Shown: positions 7,925-20,519, counted from the first letter of the stretch. The stretch is 64,000 nucleotides of DNA from JANWXD01 sp035575135 (GCA_035575135.1 DATLYE010000078.1:62001-126000); one strand, 5' to 3'. Notes: generated by a model from the letters alone, not told the origin. A program made the numbers and translations.

Positions 7925-8566
7925 ATGCGAACGTTGAGGTTGGGGTTGCTCGGGGTCGCGGTGGCGCTGGCGCCCGCGACTGCTCAGGTGTGGGAGTTGG
8001 GCGGCTTGGGGAGCTACGGCTTCGCGACTGGGCTTGAGGCCAAGGCTCCGGCCGGAACTGCAACTACCGGATTTTCGCCGGGCTACGCGTGGGGCGCGCT
8101 GGCCGGGCACAACCCGCATAGGTTTGTAGGCGGTGAGATCCGCTATGTATTCCGGCGCAGCGACCTGCGTGTGGAAAGCGCCGGCCAGAAGGTCACCATG
8201 CGCGGACACGCGCATCTGGTCCACTACGACCTGCTGTTCCACGGGGCGCAGCCTCAGGCACCGGCCCGGCCCTTTGTTGCCGTCGGCGGCGGCGCGCGGA
8301 TGTTCCGGGGCACGGGTCTGGAGCGTGCCGTCCAGCCGCTGAGCCAGTTCGTGCTATTGACCCGGACCCGCCAGACACTGCCGGTACTGAGCGTGGGAGG
8401 CGGAGTCAAAGTCCAGGTTTCCCCGCGCGTAAACTTCCGGTTCGAGATCCGCGACTACATCAGCCCCTCCCCCGACAAGCTGCTGACGCCTGCACCGGGA
8501 GCAGAGATCCGGGGCTGGTTGCACGACATCGTCCCCATGGCCGGTTTGACGCTGACACTTCCCTAA
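7925..8566 (+). CDS. outer-membrane beta-barrel protein
   Basis: A 213-residue protein with an AAGGAGACA ribosome-binding site before the ATG. A signal peptide ends at about residue 20 (LGVAVALAPATAQ). The mature part alternates short polar and hydrophobic strands, with glycine-rich turns (VAVGGGARMFRGTG, LSVGGGVKVQVSPRVNFRFEIRD), like the eight-stranded OmpA/OmpW-type small barrels common in Acidobacteria. It lies 42 bases after the propeller gene, so the two are probably co-expressed. There is no C-terminal aromatic residue (it ends LTLTLP), which is slightly unusual for a BAM substrate. Confidence 0.7.
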   Translation: MRTLRLGLLGVAVALAPATAQVWELGGLGSYGFATGLEAKAPAGTATTGFSPGYAWGALAGHNPHRFVGGEIRYVFRRSDLRVESAGQKVTMRGHAHLVHYDLLFHGAQPQAPARPFVAVGGGARMFRGTGLERAVQPLSQFVLLTRTRQTLPVLSVGGGVKVQVSPRVNFRFEIRDYISPSPDKLLTPAPGAEIRGWLHDIVPMAGLTLTLP

Positions 8567-8719
8567 GGACAACGCGGTCCGCCGGGGCGCCGCGACTGGC
8601 CACGCGCACCGGAGACAGCATTCACCGGCACACCGCGGCCGTGAAGTGTACAAGACGCCCATCGGCGCTACTGCCGCGGCTACGGCATTTCCCGGGCCTG
8701 CTACGCTAAAAAGGACGCC

Positions 8720-10558
8720 GTGAGTCGACTGGCGCCGGCCCTGCTCCTCGGTGCGATGCTCCAGGCACAGGATGTGTCCCTCCGGCTGCGGCTCATCGCC
8801 TCGGGCTTGCGGAATCCCACCGACATACAGGCGGCGCACGACGGCACGGGCCGGCTGTTTTTCGCCGAGCAGCAGGGAACCATCCGGATCTTTCGCGGCG
8901 GAGTGCTGCTGCCGCAGGCGTTTCTAGACATCCGCAGCAAGATCCTGGCGGGCGGAGAGCGCGGGCTGCTCGGCTTGGCCTTTCCACCGGACTTCGCAGC
9001 CAAGGCGTATTTCTACGTGCATTACACAGACCTGCGCGGTGACACCGTAATTGCACGCTACCGCGTCCGGCCGGACAACCCCGACCTGGCGGACCCGCTG
9101 AGCGAGACAATCGTCCTCACGCAGCGGCAACCGTTCGCGAACCACAACGGCGGGCAGCTCGCCTTCGGGCCGGACGGTTTTCTTTACATCGGGCTCGGGG
9201 ACGGCGGCAGCGCGGGCGATCCGCAAAATAACGCGCAGAACCAACAAACTTGGCTCGGCAAGATGCTGCGCCTGGACACGGAAAGCGATCTTTCCCATTA
9301 CCGGATTCCGCCGGACAATCCGTTCGCTTCGGCAGCGGCGGCGCTGCCGGAGATCTGGGCGCTGGGGTTGCGCAACCCGTGGCGGTTCAGCTTTGATCGC
9401 GAGACGGGCGACCTCTGGATCGCCGACGTGGGCCAGAACCGGTTGGAGGAAATTAACTTCCAGCCTGCCTCGAGCCGCGGAGGCGAAAACTACGGCTGGA
9501 GGATCATGGAGGGATCCCAGTGTTTTGTCACCGGCTGCCGCCCGGATCCGAGCTTTGTCATGCCTGTGCACGAGTACGGGCGCAGCGAGGGAATTTCAGT
9601 GACGGGCGGGTACGTGTACCGGGGCCTGCGTTACCCGGGGCTGCGGGGGCTGTACATTTACGGTGACTTCGGGAGCGGTCGCATCTGGGGTTTGCGGCGG
9701 GAGGGTGAACGGTGGGTGAACCGCCTTCTGCTGGCGGGCGGGAAGGCGATTTCAACGTTCGGTGAGGACGAGGAAGGCGAACTGTATCTGGCGGACCATG
9801 CAGCGGGCGAAGTCTACATGGTCGAAGGCGAGCCGGATACCGGGCCGGCTCCGGCGTTCGCGGCCGGCTCCGTGGTGAACGCAGCAAGTTTTCAGCCCGG
9901 CTTGGTGACAGGCTCGCTGGCGACTGTGTTTGGAGAACGCCTCGCGGCCTCCGACGGGATTCGGGCCGCAGCGCGGCTACCTCTGCCTCGGATGCTGGAT
10001 GGCGTCGAGGTGCTGGTGAACGGAGTTCGCGCCCCCCTGCTGGCGGTAGCTCGCGTTAACGGTGTGGAGCAAGTCAACTTTCAAGTACCTTTCGAGATCC
10101 AGGGAGCGGTTGCCGTGTCGGTGTCGGTAAGACGGAATACCGTCCCGGGCCCGGTGGTCGAAGTACCGGTGCACCGGCTACAACCCGGCATTTTCACGCT
10201 GGACGGCCTGCGCGCCATAGTGGTGCACCACAGCGACAATACGGTCGTGACGCCGGAGCGGCCGCTCCGCGCTGGGGAATTTGCCTACTTCTACGCGACG
10301 GGCCTCGGGCCGGTGACCGAGCCCCCGCCGAGCGGGGCGGCAGCACCCGTCGAACCGCTGGCCCACGCGCTGGCCCCGGTGCGCGTACGGCTCGGCGGTG
10401 TGGAATGCGAAGTGTTATTTGCCGGACTGGCGCCAGGGCTGGCAGGTGTTTTTCAAATTAACATCCGGGTTCCGGAGTTGCTGGAGTCCGGAGATCACGA
10501 GTTGATCGTTACTGCGGGCGACGTACCGAGTCCGCCGGCTCGGGTGCCGGTCGGCTGA
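8720..10558 (+). CDS. PQQ-type glucose/sorbosone dehydrogenase with TIGR03437 C-terminus
   Basis: A 612-residue protein starting at GTG 8720, preceded by AAAAAGGA. A short hydrophobic N-terminus (LAPALLLGAMLQAQ) suggests export. Residues 20-370 form the soluble PQQ-dependent sugar dehydrogenase propeller: GLRNPTDIQAAHDGTGRLFF, FANHNGGQLAFGPDGFLYIG, GLGDGGSAGDPQNNAQN and GLRNPWRFSFDRETGDLWIA are family signatures. Residues from about 385 on are the TIGR03437 module seen in the 4808 gene (FYATGLGPVTEPPPSGAAAP; VLFAGLAPGLAGVFQIN). It probably oxidises an aldose in the periplasm or at the surface; the true substrate is not determinable. Confidence 0.85.
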   Translation: MSRLAPALLLGAMLQAQDVSLRLRLIASGLRNPTDIQAAHDGTGRLFFAEQQGTIRIFRGGVLLPQAFLDIRSKILAGGERGLLGLAFPPDFAAKAYFYVHYTDLRGDTVIARYRVRPDNPDLADPLSETIVLTQRQPFANHNGGQLAFGPDGFLYIGLGDGGSAGDPQNNAQNQQTWLGKMLRLDTESDLSHYRIPPDNPFASAAAALPEIWALGLRNPWRFSFDRETGDLWIADVGQNRLEEINFQPASSRGGENYGWRIMEGSQCFVTGCRPDPSFVMPVHEYGRSEGISVTGGYVYRGLRYPGLRGLYIYGDFGSGRIWGLRREGERWVNRLLLAGGKAISTFGEDEEGELYLADHAAGEVYMVEGEPDTGPAPAFAAGSVVNAASFQPGLVTGSLATVFGERLAASDGIRAAARLPLPRMLDGVEVLVNGVRAPLLAVARVNGVEQVNFQVPFEIQGAVAVSVSVRRNTVPGPVVEVPVHRLQPGIFTLDGLRAIVVHHSDNTVVTPERPLRAGEFAYFYATGLGPVTEPPPSGAAAPVEPLAHALAPVRVRLGGVECEVLFAGLAPGLAGVFQINIRVPELLESGDHELIVTAGDVPSPPARVPVG

Positions 10559-10663
10559 GCAGCCGGACTCGGAGAAGGCGCCCTGGGCGGGAGTGGAACC
10601 GGCAGGCCAGGCCGCCTCGAAACCCGTCGAGCAGGTACACTGTTGGCCAAGGAGGATCGGCCG

Positions 10664-10930
10664 GTGGCTTCCCGGAACCGGGCAAAACGCGACGTAGAGA
10701 AGAACTACCCGAAAAGTCTGTTTATCGCCAAGCTCCGGCGTTTGGCGGATTGCCTGGAGCAAGGGGCGCGTTTTCGGATCCAGGTGGCGGGCAAGCGTAT
10801 TTCCATCCCGCCGGGAGCCGCCATTAGTGTGGAGCATGAACGGGGCTCCACCGCCGAGGAAGTGGAGTTTCAACTCAAGTGGTCTGTAGGAGGCACTGCG
10901 CCGGCCAGGTCACGCCGGGCTTCCTCGTAA
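10664..10930 (+). CDS. amphi-Trp domain protein
   Basis: An 88-residue basic protein. The GTG at 10664 has an ideal ribosome-binding site (AAGGAGGA at 10649-10656), so I prefer it to the in-frame TTG at 10643. The middle matches the small amphi-Trp family: a helix (FIAKLRRLADCLEQG), the strand RFRIQVAGKRISIPPGA and the terminal amphipathic strand EEVEFQLKWS with its conserved tryptophan. Function of the family is not known. It stands alone between a plus-strand secreted enzyme and a convergent minus-strand operon; the 92 bases after it hold no terminator I can recognise. Confidence 0.75.
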   Translation: MASRNRAKRDVEKNYPKSLFIAKLRRLADCLEQGARFRIQVAGKRISIPPGAAISVEHERGSTAEEVEFQLKWSVGGTAPARSRRASS

Positions 10931-11022
10931 CCGGGCTCGGTGCTGAAGAGTCGCCGCGTGGCTGAAGGGCGGATCGGCTGGCCCGCCGCCGCACGACCTG
11001 TCAGGAGGCCCGCGCGTGAGGC

Positions 11023-12025
11023 TTAGCGCACGGGCGTCTTGACGGCGTAGCTCGACAGTACCTTCATGTAGTTGGCGCGGCTGAAGGCGGAAGGGTCGGG
11101 CACGTTGCGCCGGCTCATCGAACCTTGCATCTGCCGCACGGACTCGTACTCATGCTCCTCCATCCACTCGACCAGGTCCCGGAGCACCGTGCGGATATGG
11201 TCAATGCCGTGGCGCAGCAGCGCCGAGGTCATCATGGCCACGCGTGCTCCCGCCATCATGGCTTTGAGCACGTCGTGCGCAGTGTGCACGCCGCCGGTGA
11301 CGGCCAGATCGGCCCGGACCTGCCCGTACAGCGTCGCGACCCAGTGCAGGCGCAGGAGCAGCTCGTGCGGCGTACTCAGATGCAGGGCGGGGACCACTTC
11401 GAGATTTTCGAGATCGAAATCCGGCTGGTAGAACCGGTTGAACAGCACCAGCCCGTCGGCGCCGGCTTCGTCCAGCTTTTTTGCCATGTGCGCCATGGAG
11501 CTGAAATACGGCCCCAGCTTGACTGCGACGGGGATCCGCACACTGGCCTTCACGTGCGAAACGAGACTGGTGTAGAGTTCCTCGACTTCCGCGCCGGACA
11601 TGGCCGGGTCGTTGGCCAGGTAGAAAATGTTCAACTCCAACGCGTCGGCCCCGGCCTCCTGCATCAGCCGCGCGTACTTGATCCAGCCGCCGGTGGTCAC
11701 ACCGTTCAGGCTCGCGATCACCGGGATATTCACCGCCTGCTTGGCCTTCCGGATGTGCTCCAGGTAACCTTCCGGTCCGAGGTTGTAAGCCGTCATGTCC
11801 GGAAAATAGGAGAGCGATTCGGCGAAGCTTTCCACTCCCAGCGACAGACCCTGGTCCAGCGCCTGACTTTCAATCAGAATCTGCTCCTCGAAAAGCGAAT
11901 GCAGGACGACCGCGGCGGCGCCGGCGTCCTCCATCTGGACGATGTTGCCGATCTCTTCGCACAGCGGCGAGGGCGAGACCACGACGGGATTCTTCAGGTT
12001 CAGACCGAGGTAAGTGGTGGAAAGG

Positions 12026-12033
<8 letters not shown>
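11023..12033 (-). CDS. dihydroorotate dehydrogenase-like flavoprotein
   Basis: A 336-residue TIM-barrel protein of the dihydroorotate dehydrogenase superfamily. LGLNLKNPVVVSPSPL at the start, IPVIASLNGVTTGGWIKYA in the middle and the phosphate-binding end DLAVTGGVHTAHDVLKAMMAGA match FMN-binding dihydroorotate oxidases. Its start overlaps the end of the pyruvate:ferredoxin oxidoreductase gene by 8 bases. That association, without pyrimidine genes nearby, suggests a redox role tied to ferredoxin rather than UMP synthesis. Use as a genuine PyrD cannot be excluded from sequence alone. Confidence 0.85.
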
Positions 12034-15649
<3,616 letters not shown>

Positions 15650-15694
15650 TGCGTAGTCCAGAGCTTACCAATAGACGGTGCACGTTGGTCTCCA

Positions 15695-15722
15695 CAGACG
15701 CCGGGCGCCAAGGGTGTCTGTA
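15695..15722 (-). promoter_or_regulatory. inverted repeat in nifJ leader region
   Basis: ACAGACGCC (15695-15703) and GGTGTCTGT (15714-15722) form an inverted repeat around a 10-base loop, 46-73 bases upstream of the nifJ start. As minus-strand RNA the stem has eight pairs and one A-C mismatch. It could be a leader hairpin or an operator. No clear promoter boxes are recognisable next to it. Confidence 0.35.
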
Positions 15723-15870
15723 TCTGTCTGAAAACAAGTCGGATACCGGCTCAGTCAGGGGATGGCCGAGCGGAGGGCGCTTGCTTGTGTAGACATATCC
15801 CCCAGGGCGGTGGGGTCGCTTGGCCCACGGCGCCGGCGGTTGGCGGCACGCAGTGCGCGAAGATGGAATC

Positions 15871-17100
15871 ATGTGCTCGTTCGCCACAGGCGCCGCATTC
15901 GTTTTTCTGCTTTCGGCACAAGCGCCGCGGATCGCTCTCATTGACTTCTACGGGGTGCGCAAGGTGTCCTTGGAAGAACTCCGGAAGGCGCTGGGCGTGC
16001 GGGAAGGGGATCCCCTGCCGGCCTCGAAAGGCGATGCCGAAGAGCGTCTGGAACAGGTACGTGGGGTGGTTCGGGCCCGCCTGGAAGCCGTCTGCTGCGA
16101 GGATAGCGGCGCGATCCTCTATGTGGGCATCGAAGAACGGGGCGCGCCGCACTTCGACTATCGCCTGCCGCCGGCCTCGGACGCCACGCTGCCGGAGGAG
16201 GTGACAGGCCTTCACGACCAGTTCCTGACGCTCTATCGGGATGCAGCCCGGCGCGGGGTGGGAGAAGACTATCTGTCCCGGGGACATCCGCTCTCCCTCG
16301 ATCCGGCCGTGCGCGCCGTGCAGGAGCGGTTCCCGGCGCTGGTGGATGCGCACCTGAGCCGGATCCGGGAGGTGCTGCGCAACAGCGCCGATGAGCGCCA
16401 CCGCGCCATCGCGGCCCAGCTGATCGGCTACACGTCGAAGAAGCACGTCGTCATCAATGACCTTCAGTATGCGCTGCGGGACCCCGATGACGGCGTGCGC
16501 TACAACGCCATTCGCGCCCTGGTGGCGATTGCGAAGCTCGGCGAGCGGGACCCGGAACTGGGGCTGAAGGTCGAGCCGACCTGGCTGATCGAGATGCTGA
16601 ACTCGCTGCTGTGGAATGACCGGATGAAAGCAGCCGAGGCTCTGGCGGTTCTGACGGAGAAGCGTGACAGTCGTACGCTCGCGCAGCTTCGGGAGCGGGC
16701 CCTCGATTCGGTCCTGGAGATGGCGCGGTGGAAGCACCTGCGGCACGCGCTGCCGGCGTTCCTGCTTGCAGGGCGTCTGGCCGGCCTGCCGGAGCAGGAG
16801 ATTGAACAGGCCTGGAGCAGGGGAGACCGGGAGGCTGTGCTAGGGAAGCTGCAGGCGGGCCGTGCAGGTCCCGGAATGGTGCGGAAGGTCCAAGGGAGCG
16901 CGCGCGGTACGGAACGGAGCGGTCAGGCAGGCGAGGACGGCGGTGCACCGGGCGCCGCTTCGCCCACCAGCTCCTTCCGAATGGCATCGAGGACGCCGTT
17001 GATAAATGCCACGGCCTCCTCCGTAGAGAAACGCCGCGCCAGTTCCAGGGCTTCGTCAATCACGACGATCGGCGGCGTCGTTTCCCGCGTCATCTCGTAG
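15871..17100 (+). CDS. secreted POTRA-like/HEAT-repeat protein
   Basis: A 409-residue product from the ATG at 15871, which directly precedes a signal peptide (MCSFATGAAFVFLLSAQAP). Residues 18-85 resemble a POTRA domain (IDFYGVRKVSLEELRKALGV, then REGDPL). Residues 165-310 form HEAT-like repeats (AIAAQLIGYTSKKHVV, YNAIRALVAIAKLG, AAEALAVLTEKRDSRT). The last ~60 residues run antisense through nusB and look like low-complexity readthrough (SGQAGEDGGAPGAASPTS). A one-base shift near 16838 would end the protein before nusB, so the 3' end is uncertain. Probably periplasmic; partner unknown. Confidence 0.65.
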   Translation: MCSFATGAAFVFLLSAQAPRIALIDFYGVRKVSLEELRKALGVREGDPLPASKGDAEERLEQVRGVVRARLEAVCCEDSGAILYVGIEERGAPHFDYRLPPASDATLPEEVTGLHDQFLTLYRDAARRGVGEDYLSRGHPLSLDPAVRAVQERFPALVDAHLSRIREVLRNSADERHRAIAAQLIGYTSKKHVVINDLQYALRDPDDGVRYNAIRALVAIAKLGERDPELGLKVEPTWLIEMLNSLLWNDRMKAAEALAVLTEKRDSRTLAQLRERALDSVLEMARWKHLRHALPAFLLAGRLAGLPEQEIEQAWSRGDREAVLGKLQAGRAGPGMVRKVQGSARGTERSGQAGEDGGAPGAASPTSSFRMASRTPLINATASSVEKRRASSRASSITTIGGVVSRVIS

Positions 17101-17378
17101 ACGGCCAGCCGGAGAATATTGCGATCCACCACGGGCATGCGCTCCAGGCGCCAGTGCTCGGAATGGGCAGCGATCCGGCGGTCAATCTCCTGCCGATGGG
17201 CGGCCGTGCCTCGCACCAGTTCCTCCATGAAGCGGTCGCGGCCGGGTGGCGGCGTCTCCTCCTCGACCGCGAGCGAGGTGTAAAACGCGGCGATCGCCTC
17301 ATCGGGCGCCTGGTTGCGAATGTCCATCTGGAAGAGGATCTGCAGGGCCCGCTCGCGTGAACGATGGCGGGAGGGCAT
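16923..17378 (-). CDS. nusB: transcription antitermination factor NusB
   Basis: A 151-residue all-helical protein. SRERALQILFQMDIRN at the start and the C-terminal LERMPVVDRNILRLAVYEM, VIDEALELARRFSTEEAVAF and INGVLDAIRKEL are textbook NusB sequence. It binds boxA RNA with NusE (S10) to promote antitermination of rRNA operons. It lies 7 bases after ribH, the usual bacterial ribH-nusB order. The last 13 residues (GEAAPGAPPSSPA) are a disordered extension. Its 3' part overlaps the convergent HEAT gene. Confidence 0.95.
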   Translation of the reverse strand: MPSRHRSRERALQILFQMDIRNQAPDEAIAAFYTSLAVEEETPPPGRDRFMEELVRGTAAHRQEIDRRIAAHSEHWRLERMPVVDRNILRLAVYEMTRETTPPIVVIDEALELARRFSTEEAVAFINGVLDAIRKELVGEAAPGAPPSSPA

Positions 17379-17385
17379 GGCGGAC

Positions 17386-17862
17386 TCAGCCGCCGCGCAG
17401 GCGGCGCATCAGGCTGGCCATTTCGACGGCGGCCATGGCCGCATCGAAGCCCTTGTTGCCGCTCTTGGCGCCGGCGCGGTCCAGGGCCTGCTCGAGCGTG
17501 TCGCACGTGAGCACGCCGAAGCTCACCGGGACCCCGAATTCCAAAGCGGTCTGCGCCAGCCCTTTGGCCGCTTCCGAGGCGATGTACTCGTAGTGGGGTG
17601 TATCGCCCCGGATCACGGCGCTCAGACACACGATCGCGTCATGACGCTTCTGCCGCGCCAGTTCGCGAGCCACCACAGGGAGCTCCCACGAGCCGGGCAA
17701 GCGCACGATCTCAATATCCTCGGGCGCGCAGCCGGTGCGCGCCAGCGCGTCCAGAGCACCGGCCAGAAGCCGTTCCGTAATCAGGCTGTTGAAGCGCGTC
17801 ACTAGGAGCGCGAACTTGAAGCCTCGCGCGTCCAGATGGCCTTCAATGGTACGGGGCGCCAT
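17386..17862 (-). CDS. ribH: 6,7-dimethyl-8-ribityllumazine synthase
   Basis: A 158-residue enzyme for the penultimate step of riboflavin synthesis, normally assembling into capsids. FALLVTRFNSLITERLLAGA, VRLPGSWELPVVAREL, AVIRGDTPHYEYI (with the active-site histidine) and FGVLTCDTLEQALDRAG are all present. The frame is open upstream, but homology begins with MAPRTIEGHLDARGFKFA, so the ATG at 17862 is used. It starts 1 base after the crotonase stop codon and precedes nusB. Confidence 0.95.
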   Translation of the reverse strand: MAPRTIEGHLDARGFKFALLVTRFNSLITERLLAGALDALARTGCAPEDIEIVRLPGSWELPVVARELARQKRHDAIVCLSAVIRGDTPHYEYIASEAAKGLAQTALEFGVPVSFGVLTCDTLEQALDRAGAKSGNKGFDAAMAAVEMASLMRRLRGG

Positions 17863-17863
17863 G

Positions 17864-18649
17864 TCAGTTCCCTCGGAACACGGGCGCGCGCTTCTCCAGA
17901 AAGGCGCGCATTCCCTCGCGGCGATCTTCGGTGGCGGCGGAAACCGCAAACGCAGCCGCCTCGTAGCGCAGCGCTTCCTCGAGCGCAGCGTCCAGTCCGG
18001 CGTCCACGGCATCCAGCACGAGCGCCAGTGCCACGGGGGCATTGGCCAGAATCTTGCGCAACAGGCCGCGGCAGAACTCGATCAGCTCCTCGGGCGCCAC
18101 AACATGGTTGACCAGACCGATCCGCTGCGCCTCGGCCGCGTCAATGGCTTCGCCCGTGAGCAGCAATTCCAGCGCGCGGCCGCGGCCCACCAGGCGCGGC
18201 AGTCGCTGCGTGCCGCCGTAGCCGGGAATGATGCCGAGTTTGACCTCGGGCTGGCCGAGCCGGGCGTGGGGTACCGCCACCCGCAGCGTGCAGCACATGG
18301 CCAGCTCGAGCCCGCCTCCCATGGCGTATCCGTTGATCGCGGCCACCGACGGCTTCCCCATGGTCTCCAGGCGGCGGAATACGGATTGGCCGCGCAGCGT
18401 GAGCTCGCGTGCCGCCACCGGGTCGAGGGCCGCGAGCTCGGCAATGTCCGCACCGGCCACGAAAGCCTTCTCGCCTGCACCTGTGATGATCAGCCCGCGG
18501 AACGAAGGGTCCGACTCGACGCGGCGGAAGGCATCGTCCAACTCATTCATCGTCTCCCGGTTCAAGGCATTCAGTTTTTCGGGACGGCTCACCGTCAGCA
18601 GCACAATCCCATCGGGAGCAGGCTCAAAGGAGAGGTGGGAATAAGACAT
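17864..18649 (-). CDS. enoyl-CoA hydratase/isomerase (crotonase) family
   Basis: A 261-residue crotonase-fold enzyme. AFVAGADIAELAALD supplies the first oxyanion-hole backbone, GYAMGGGLELAMCC the second, and QPEVKLGIIPGYGGTQRLPR carries the glutamate typical of hydratases. It would hydrate enoyl-CoA in fatty-acid or amino-acid breakdown. I use the ATG at 18649 (MSYSHLSFEP); the frame stays open further upstream into lepA but without homology. It diverges from lepA with only 34 bases between and appears to head a run with ribH and nusB. Confidence 0.9.
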   Translation of the reverse strand: MSYSHLSFEPAPDGIVLLTVSRPEKLNALNRETMNELDDAFRRVESDPSFRGLIITGAGEKAFVAGADIAELAALDPVAARELTLRGQSVFRRLETMGKPSVAAINGYAMGGGLELAMCCTLRVAVPHARLGQPEVKLGIIPGYGGTQRLPRLVGRGRALELLLTGEAIDAAEAQRIGLVNHVVAPEELIEFCRGLLRKILANAPVALALVLDAVDAGLDAALEEALRYEAAAFAVSAATEDRREGMRAFLEKRAPVFRGN

Positions 18650-18683
18650 ATGGGATAATCGTGTCAGAGCTTCATCATACCGC

Positions 18684-20498
18684 ATGGATCCCCGCTTGAT
18701 CCGGAATTTCTCCATCATCGCGCACATTGACCACGGCAAGTCCACGCTCGCCGACCGGCTGCTGGAGCTGACTGGCGCGCTCTCAGACCGGGAAATGGTG
18801 GAGCAGGTGCTGGACTCCATGGATCTGGAACGCGAGCGCGGCATCACCATCAAGGCCCATGCGGTACGGCTCACCTATAGGGCTTCCGACGGGGAGACTT
18901 ACCAGTTGAACCTGATTGATACGCCGGGGCACGTGGATTTCAGCTACGAAGTCTCTCGCAGCCTTCAGGCCTGTGAGGGCGCTTTGCTGGTGGTGGACGC
19001 CTCTCAGGGAGTGGAGGCGCAGACGCTCGCCAACACCTACCTGGCGCTCGAGCACAACCTCGAAATTATCCCGGTGATCAACAAGATTGATTTGCCGGCG
19101 GCGCAGCCGGAACGGATCCGGGAAGAGATCGAGCACGTGATCGGCCTGCCGGCCGGCGACGCGCTGCTGGTGAGCGCCAAGAACGGCACGGGGATCCGGG
19201 AGGTGCTCGAGGCGGTGATCCGGCGCATTCCGCCCCCGCGCGGCAACCCGGAAGCTCCCCTGCGCGCCCTTATCTTCGACTCCTGGTTCGATCCCTACCG
19301 CGGCGTGATTACGTTGCTGCGCGTCGTAGACGGGCGCCTGCGCCTCGGCCAGAAGATCCGCCTGTGGTCCAGCGGCAAGACGTACGAGGTGGAGGGATTG
19401 GGCTACCAGACCCCCAAGCGGGTGCCCTGCGAGGAGCTCTCGGCGGGCGAAGTCGGCTTCATGTTTGCCAACATCAAGACCGTGTCGGACGCGCAGGTCG
19501 GCGATACGGTGACCGACGACGAGCGGCCGGCCGCCGAGCCCCTGCCGGGGTTCCGCGAGGTGAAGCCGATGGTCTTTGCGGGACTGTATCCGGTGGAATC
19601 GCACGAGCACGCCGCGCTCCGGGAGGCGCTGGAGAAGCTACGCCTGAACGACAGCGCCTTCAGCTTCGAGCCGGAAAGTTCCGCGGCCCTGGGGTTCGGA
19701 TTCCGCTGCGGCTTTCTCGGGCTGCTCCACATGGAAATCGTGCAGGAGCGGCTGGAGCGCGAGTTTCAGATCCACTTGATCACGACCGCGCCGGGCGTGC
19801 GTTACCGCGTCACGAAGACCGACGGCGAGGTGGTCGAGGTGGACAACCCCGCCCGCTGGCCTCACCCCTCCGTGATCCGGCAAGTGGAGGAGCCGGTCAT
19901 CGAGGCGACCGTCATCACGCGCGACGACTATCTCGGGGAAATCCTCAAACTCCTCGAGGAGAAGCGCGGCGTTCAAAAGAAGTTCGAGTATATCGGCGCC
20001 GGCCGCGTGCTGCTCGTCTACGAGCTGCCGCTCAACGAGATCGTTCTGGATTTCTATGACCGCCTGAAGTCGGTGTCGCGGGGCTACGCCTCGCTCGACT
20101 ATCACATGGCAGGCTACCGCGTCTCCCCCATGGTGAAGCTGGATGTGCTGGTGGCGGGTGAGCCCGTGGATGCACTTTCGATGATCGTGCACCGGGACCA
20201 TGCCTACGAACGCGGCAAGGCGCTGATCGAGCGGCTGCGGAAGCTGATTCCGCGCCAGATGTTCGAAGTCGCCCTTCAAGCCGCCATCGGCAGCAAGATC
20301 ATCGCGCGGGAGAACATCCCGCCGCTGCGCAAAAACGTACTTGCCAAGTGCTACGGCGGGGATGTGACGCGCAAGCGCAAGCTGCTCGAAAAGCAGAAAG
20401 AGGGCAAGAAACGCATGAAGCGCGTCGGGCGCGTGGAAATCCCGCAGGAGGCCTTCCTGGCGGTGCTGCGGGTGGGAGGCGAGGCGCCGCAGACGTGA
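18684..20498 (+). CDS. lepA: elongation factor 4 (LepA)
   Basis: A 604-residue translational GTPase that back-translocates stalled ribosomes. G1 IIAHIDHGKSTLADRLLE, switch I RGITIKAHAVRL, G3 DTPGHVDFSYEVSRSL, G4 NKIDLPAA and G5 SAKNGTG are intact. The LepA-specific C-terminal domain ends PLRKNVLAKCYGGDVTRKRK, then a lysine-rich tail. Length matches the family. It starts divergently from the crotonase gene and is followed after 21 bases by a HAD phosphatase gene that may share its transcript. Confidence 0.97.
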   Translation: MDPRLIRNFSIIAHIDHGKSTLADRLLELTGALSDREMVEQVLDSMDLERERGITIKAHAVRLTYRASDGETYQLNLIDTPGHVDFSYEVSRSLQACEGALLVVDASQGVEAQTLANTYLALEHNLEIIPVINKIDLPAAQPERIREEIEHVIGLPAGDALLVSAKNGTGIREVLEAVIRRIPPPRGNPEAPLRALIFDSWFDPYRGVITLLRVVDGRLRLGQKIRLWSSGKTYEVEGLGYQTPKRVPCEELSAGEVGFMFANIKTVSDAQVGDTVTDDERPAAEPLPGFREVKPMVFAGLYPVESHEHAALREALEKLRLNDSAFSFEPESSAALGFGFRCGFLGLLHMEIVQERLEREFQIHLITTAPGVRYRVTKTDGEVVEVDNPARWPHPSVIRQVEEPVIEATVITRDDYLGEILKLLEEKRGVQKKFEYIGAGRVLLVYELPLNEIVLDFYDRLKSVSRGYASLDYHMAGYRVSPMVKLDVLVAGEPVDALSMIVHRDHAYERGKALIERLRKLIPRQMFEVALQAAIGSKIIARENIPPLRKNVLAKCYGGDVTRKRKLLEKQKEGKKRMKRVGRVEIPQEAFLAVLRVGGEAPQT

Positions 20499-20519
20499 GC
20501 CGTCGGGCGCCGGCTCGCC

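Noticed and set aside
15761..15774. GGATGGCCGAGCGG as the D-arm of a tRNA
   Set aside because: No matching acceptor stem, anticodon arm or TTCGA loop follows within tRNA distance.
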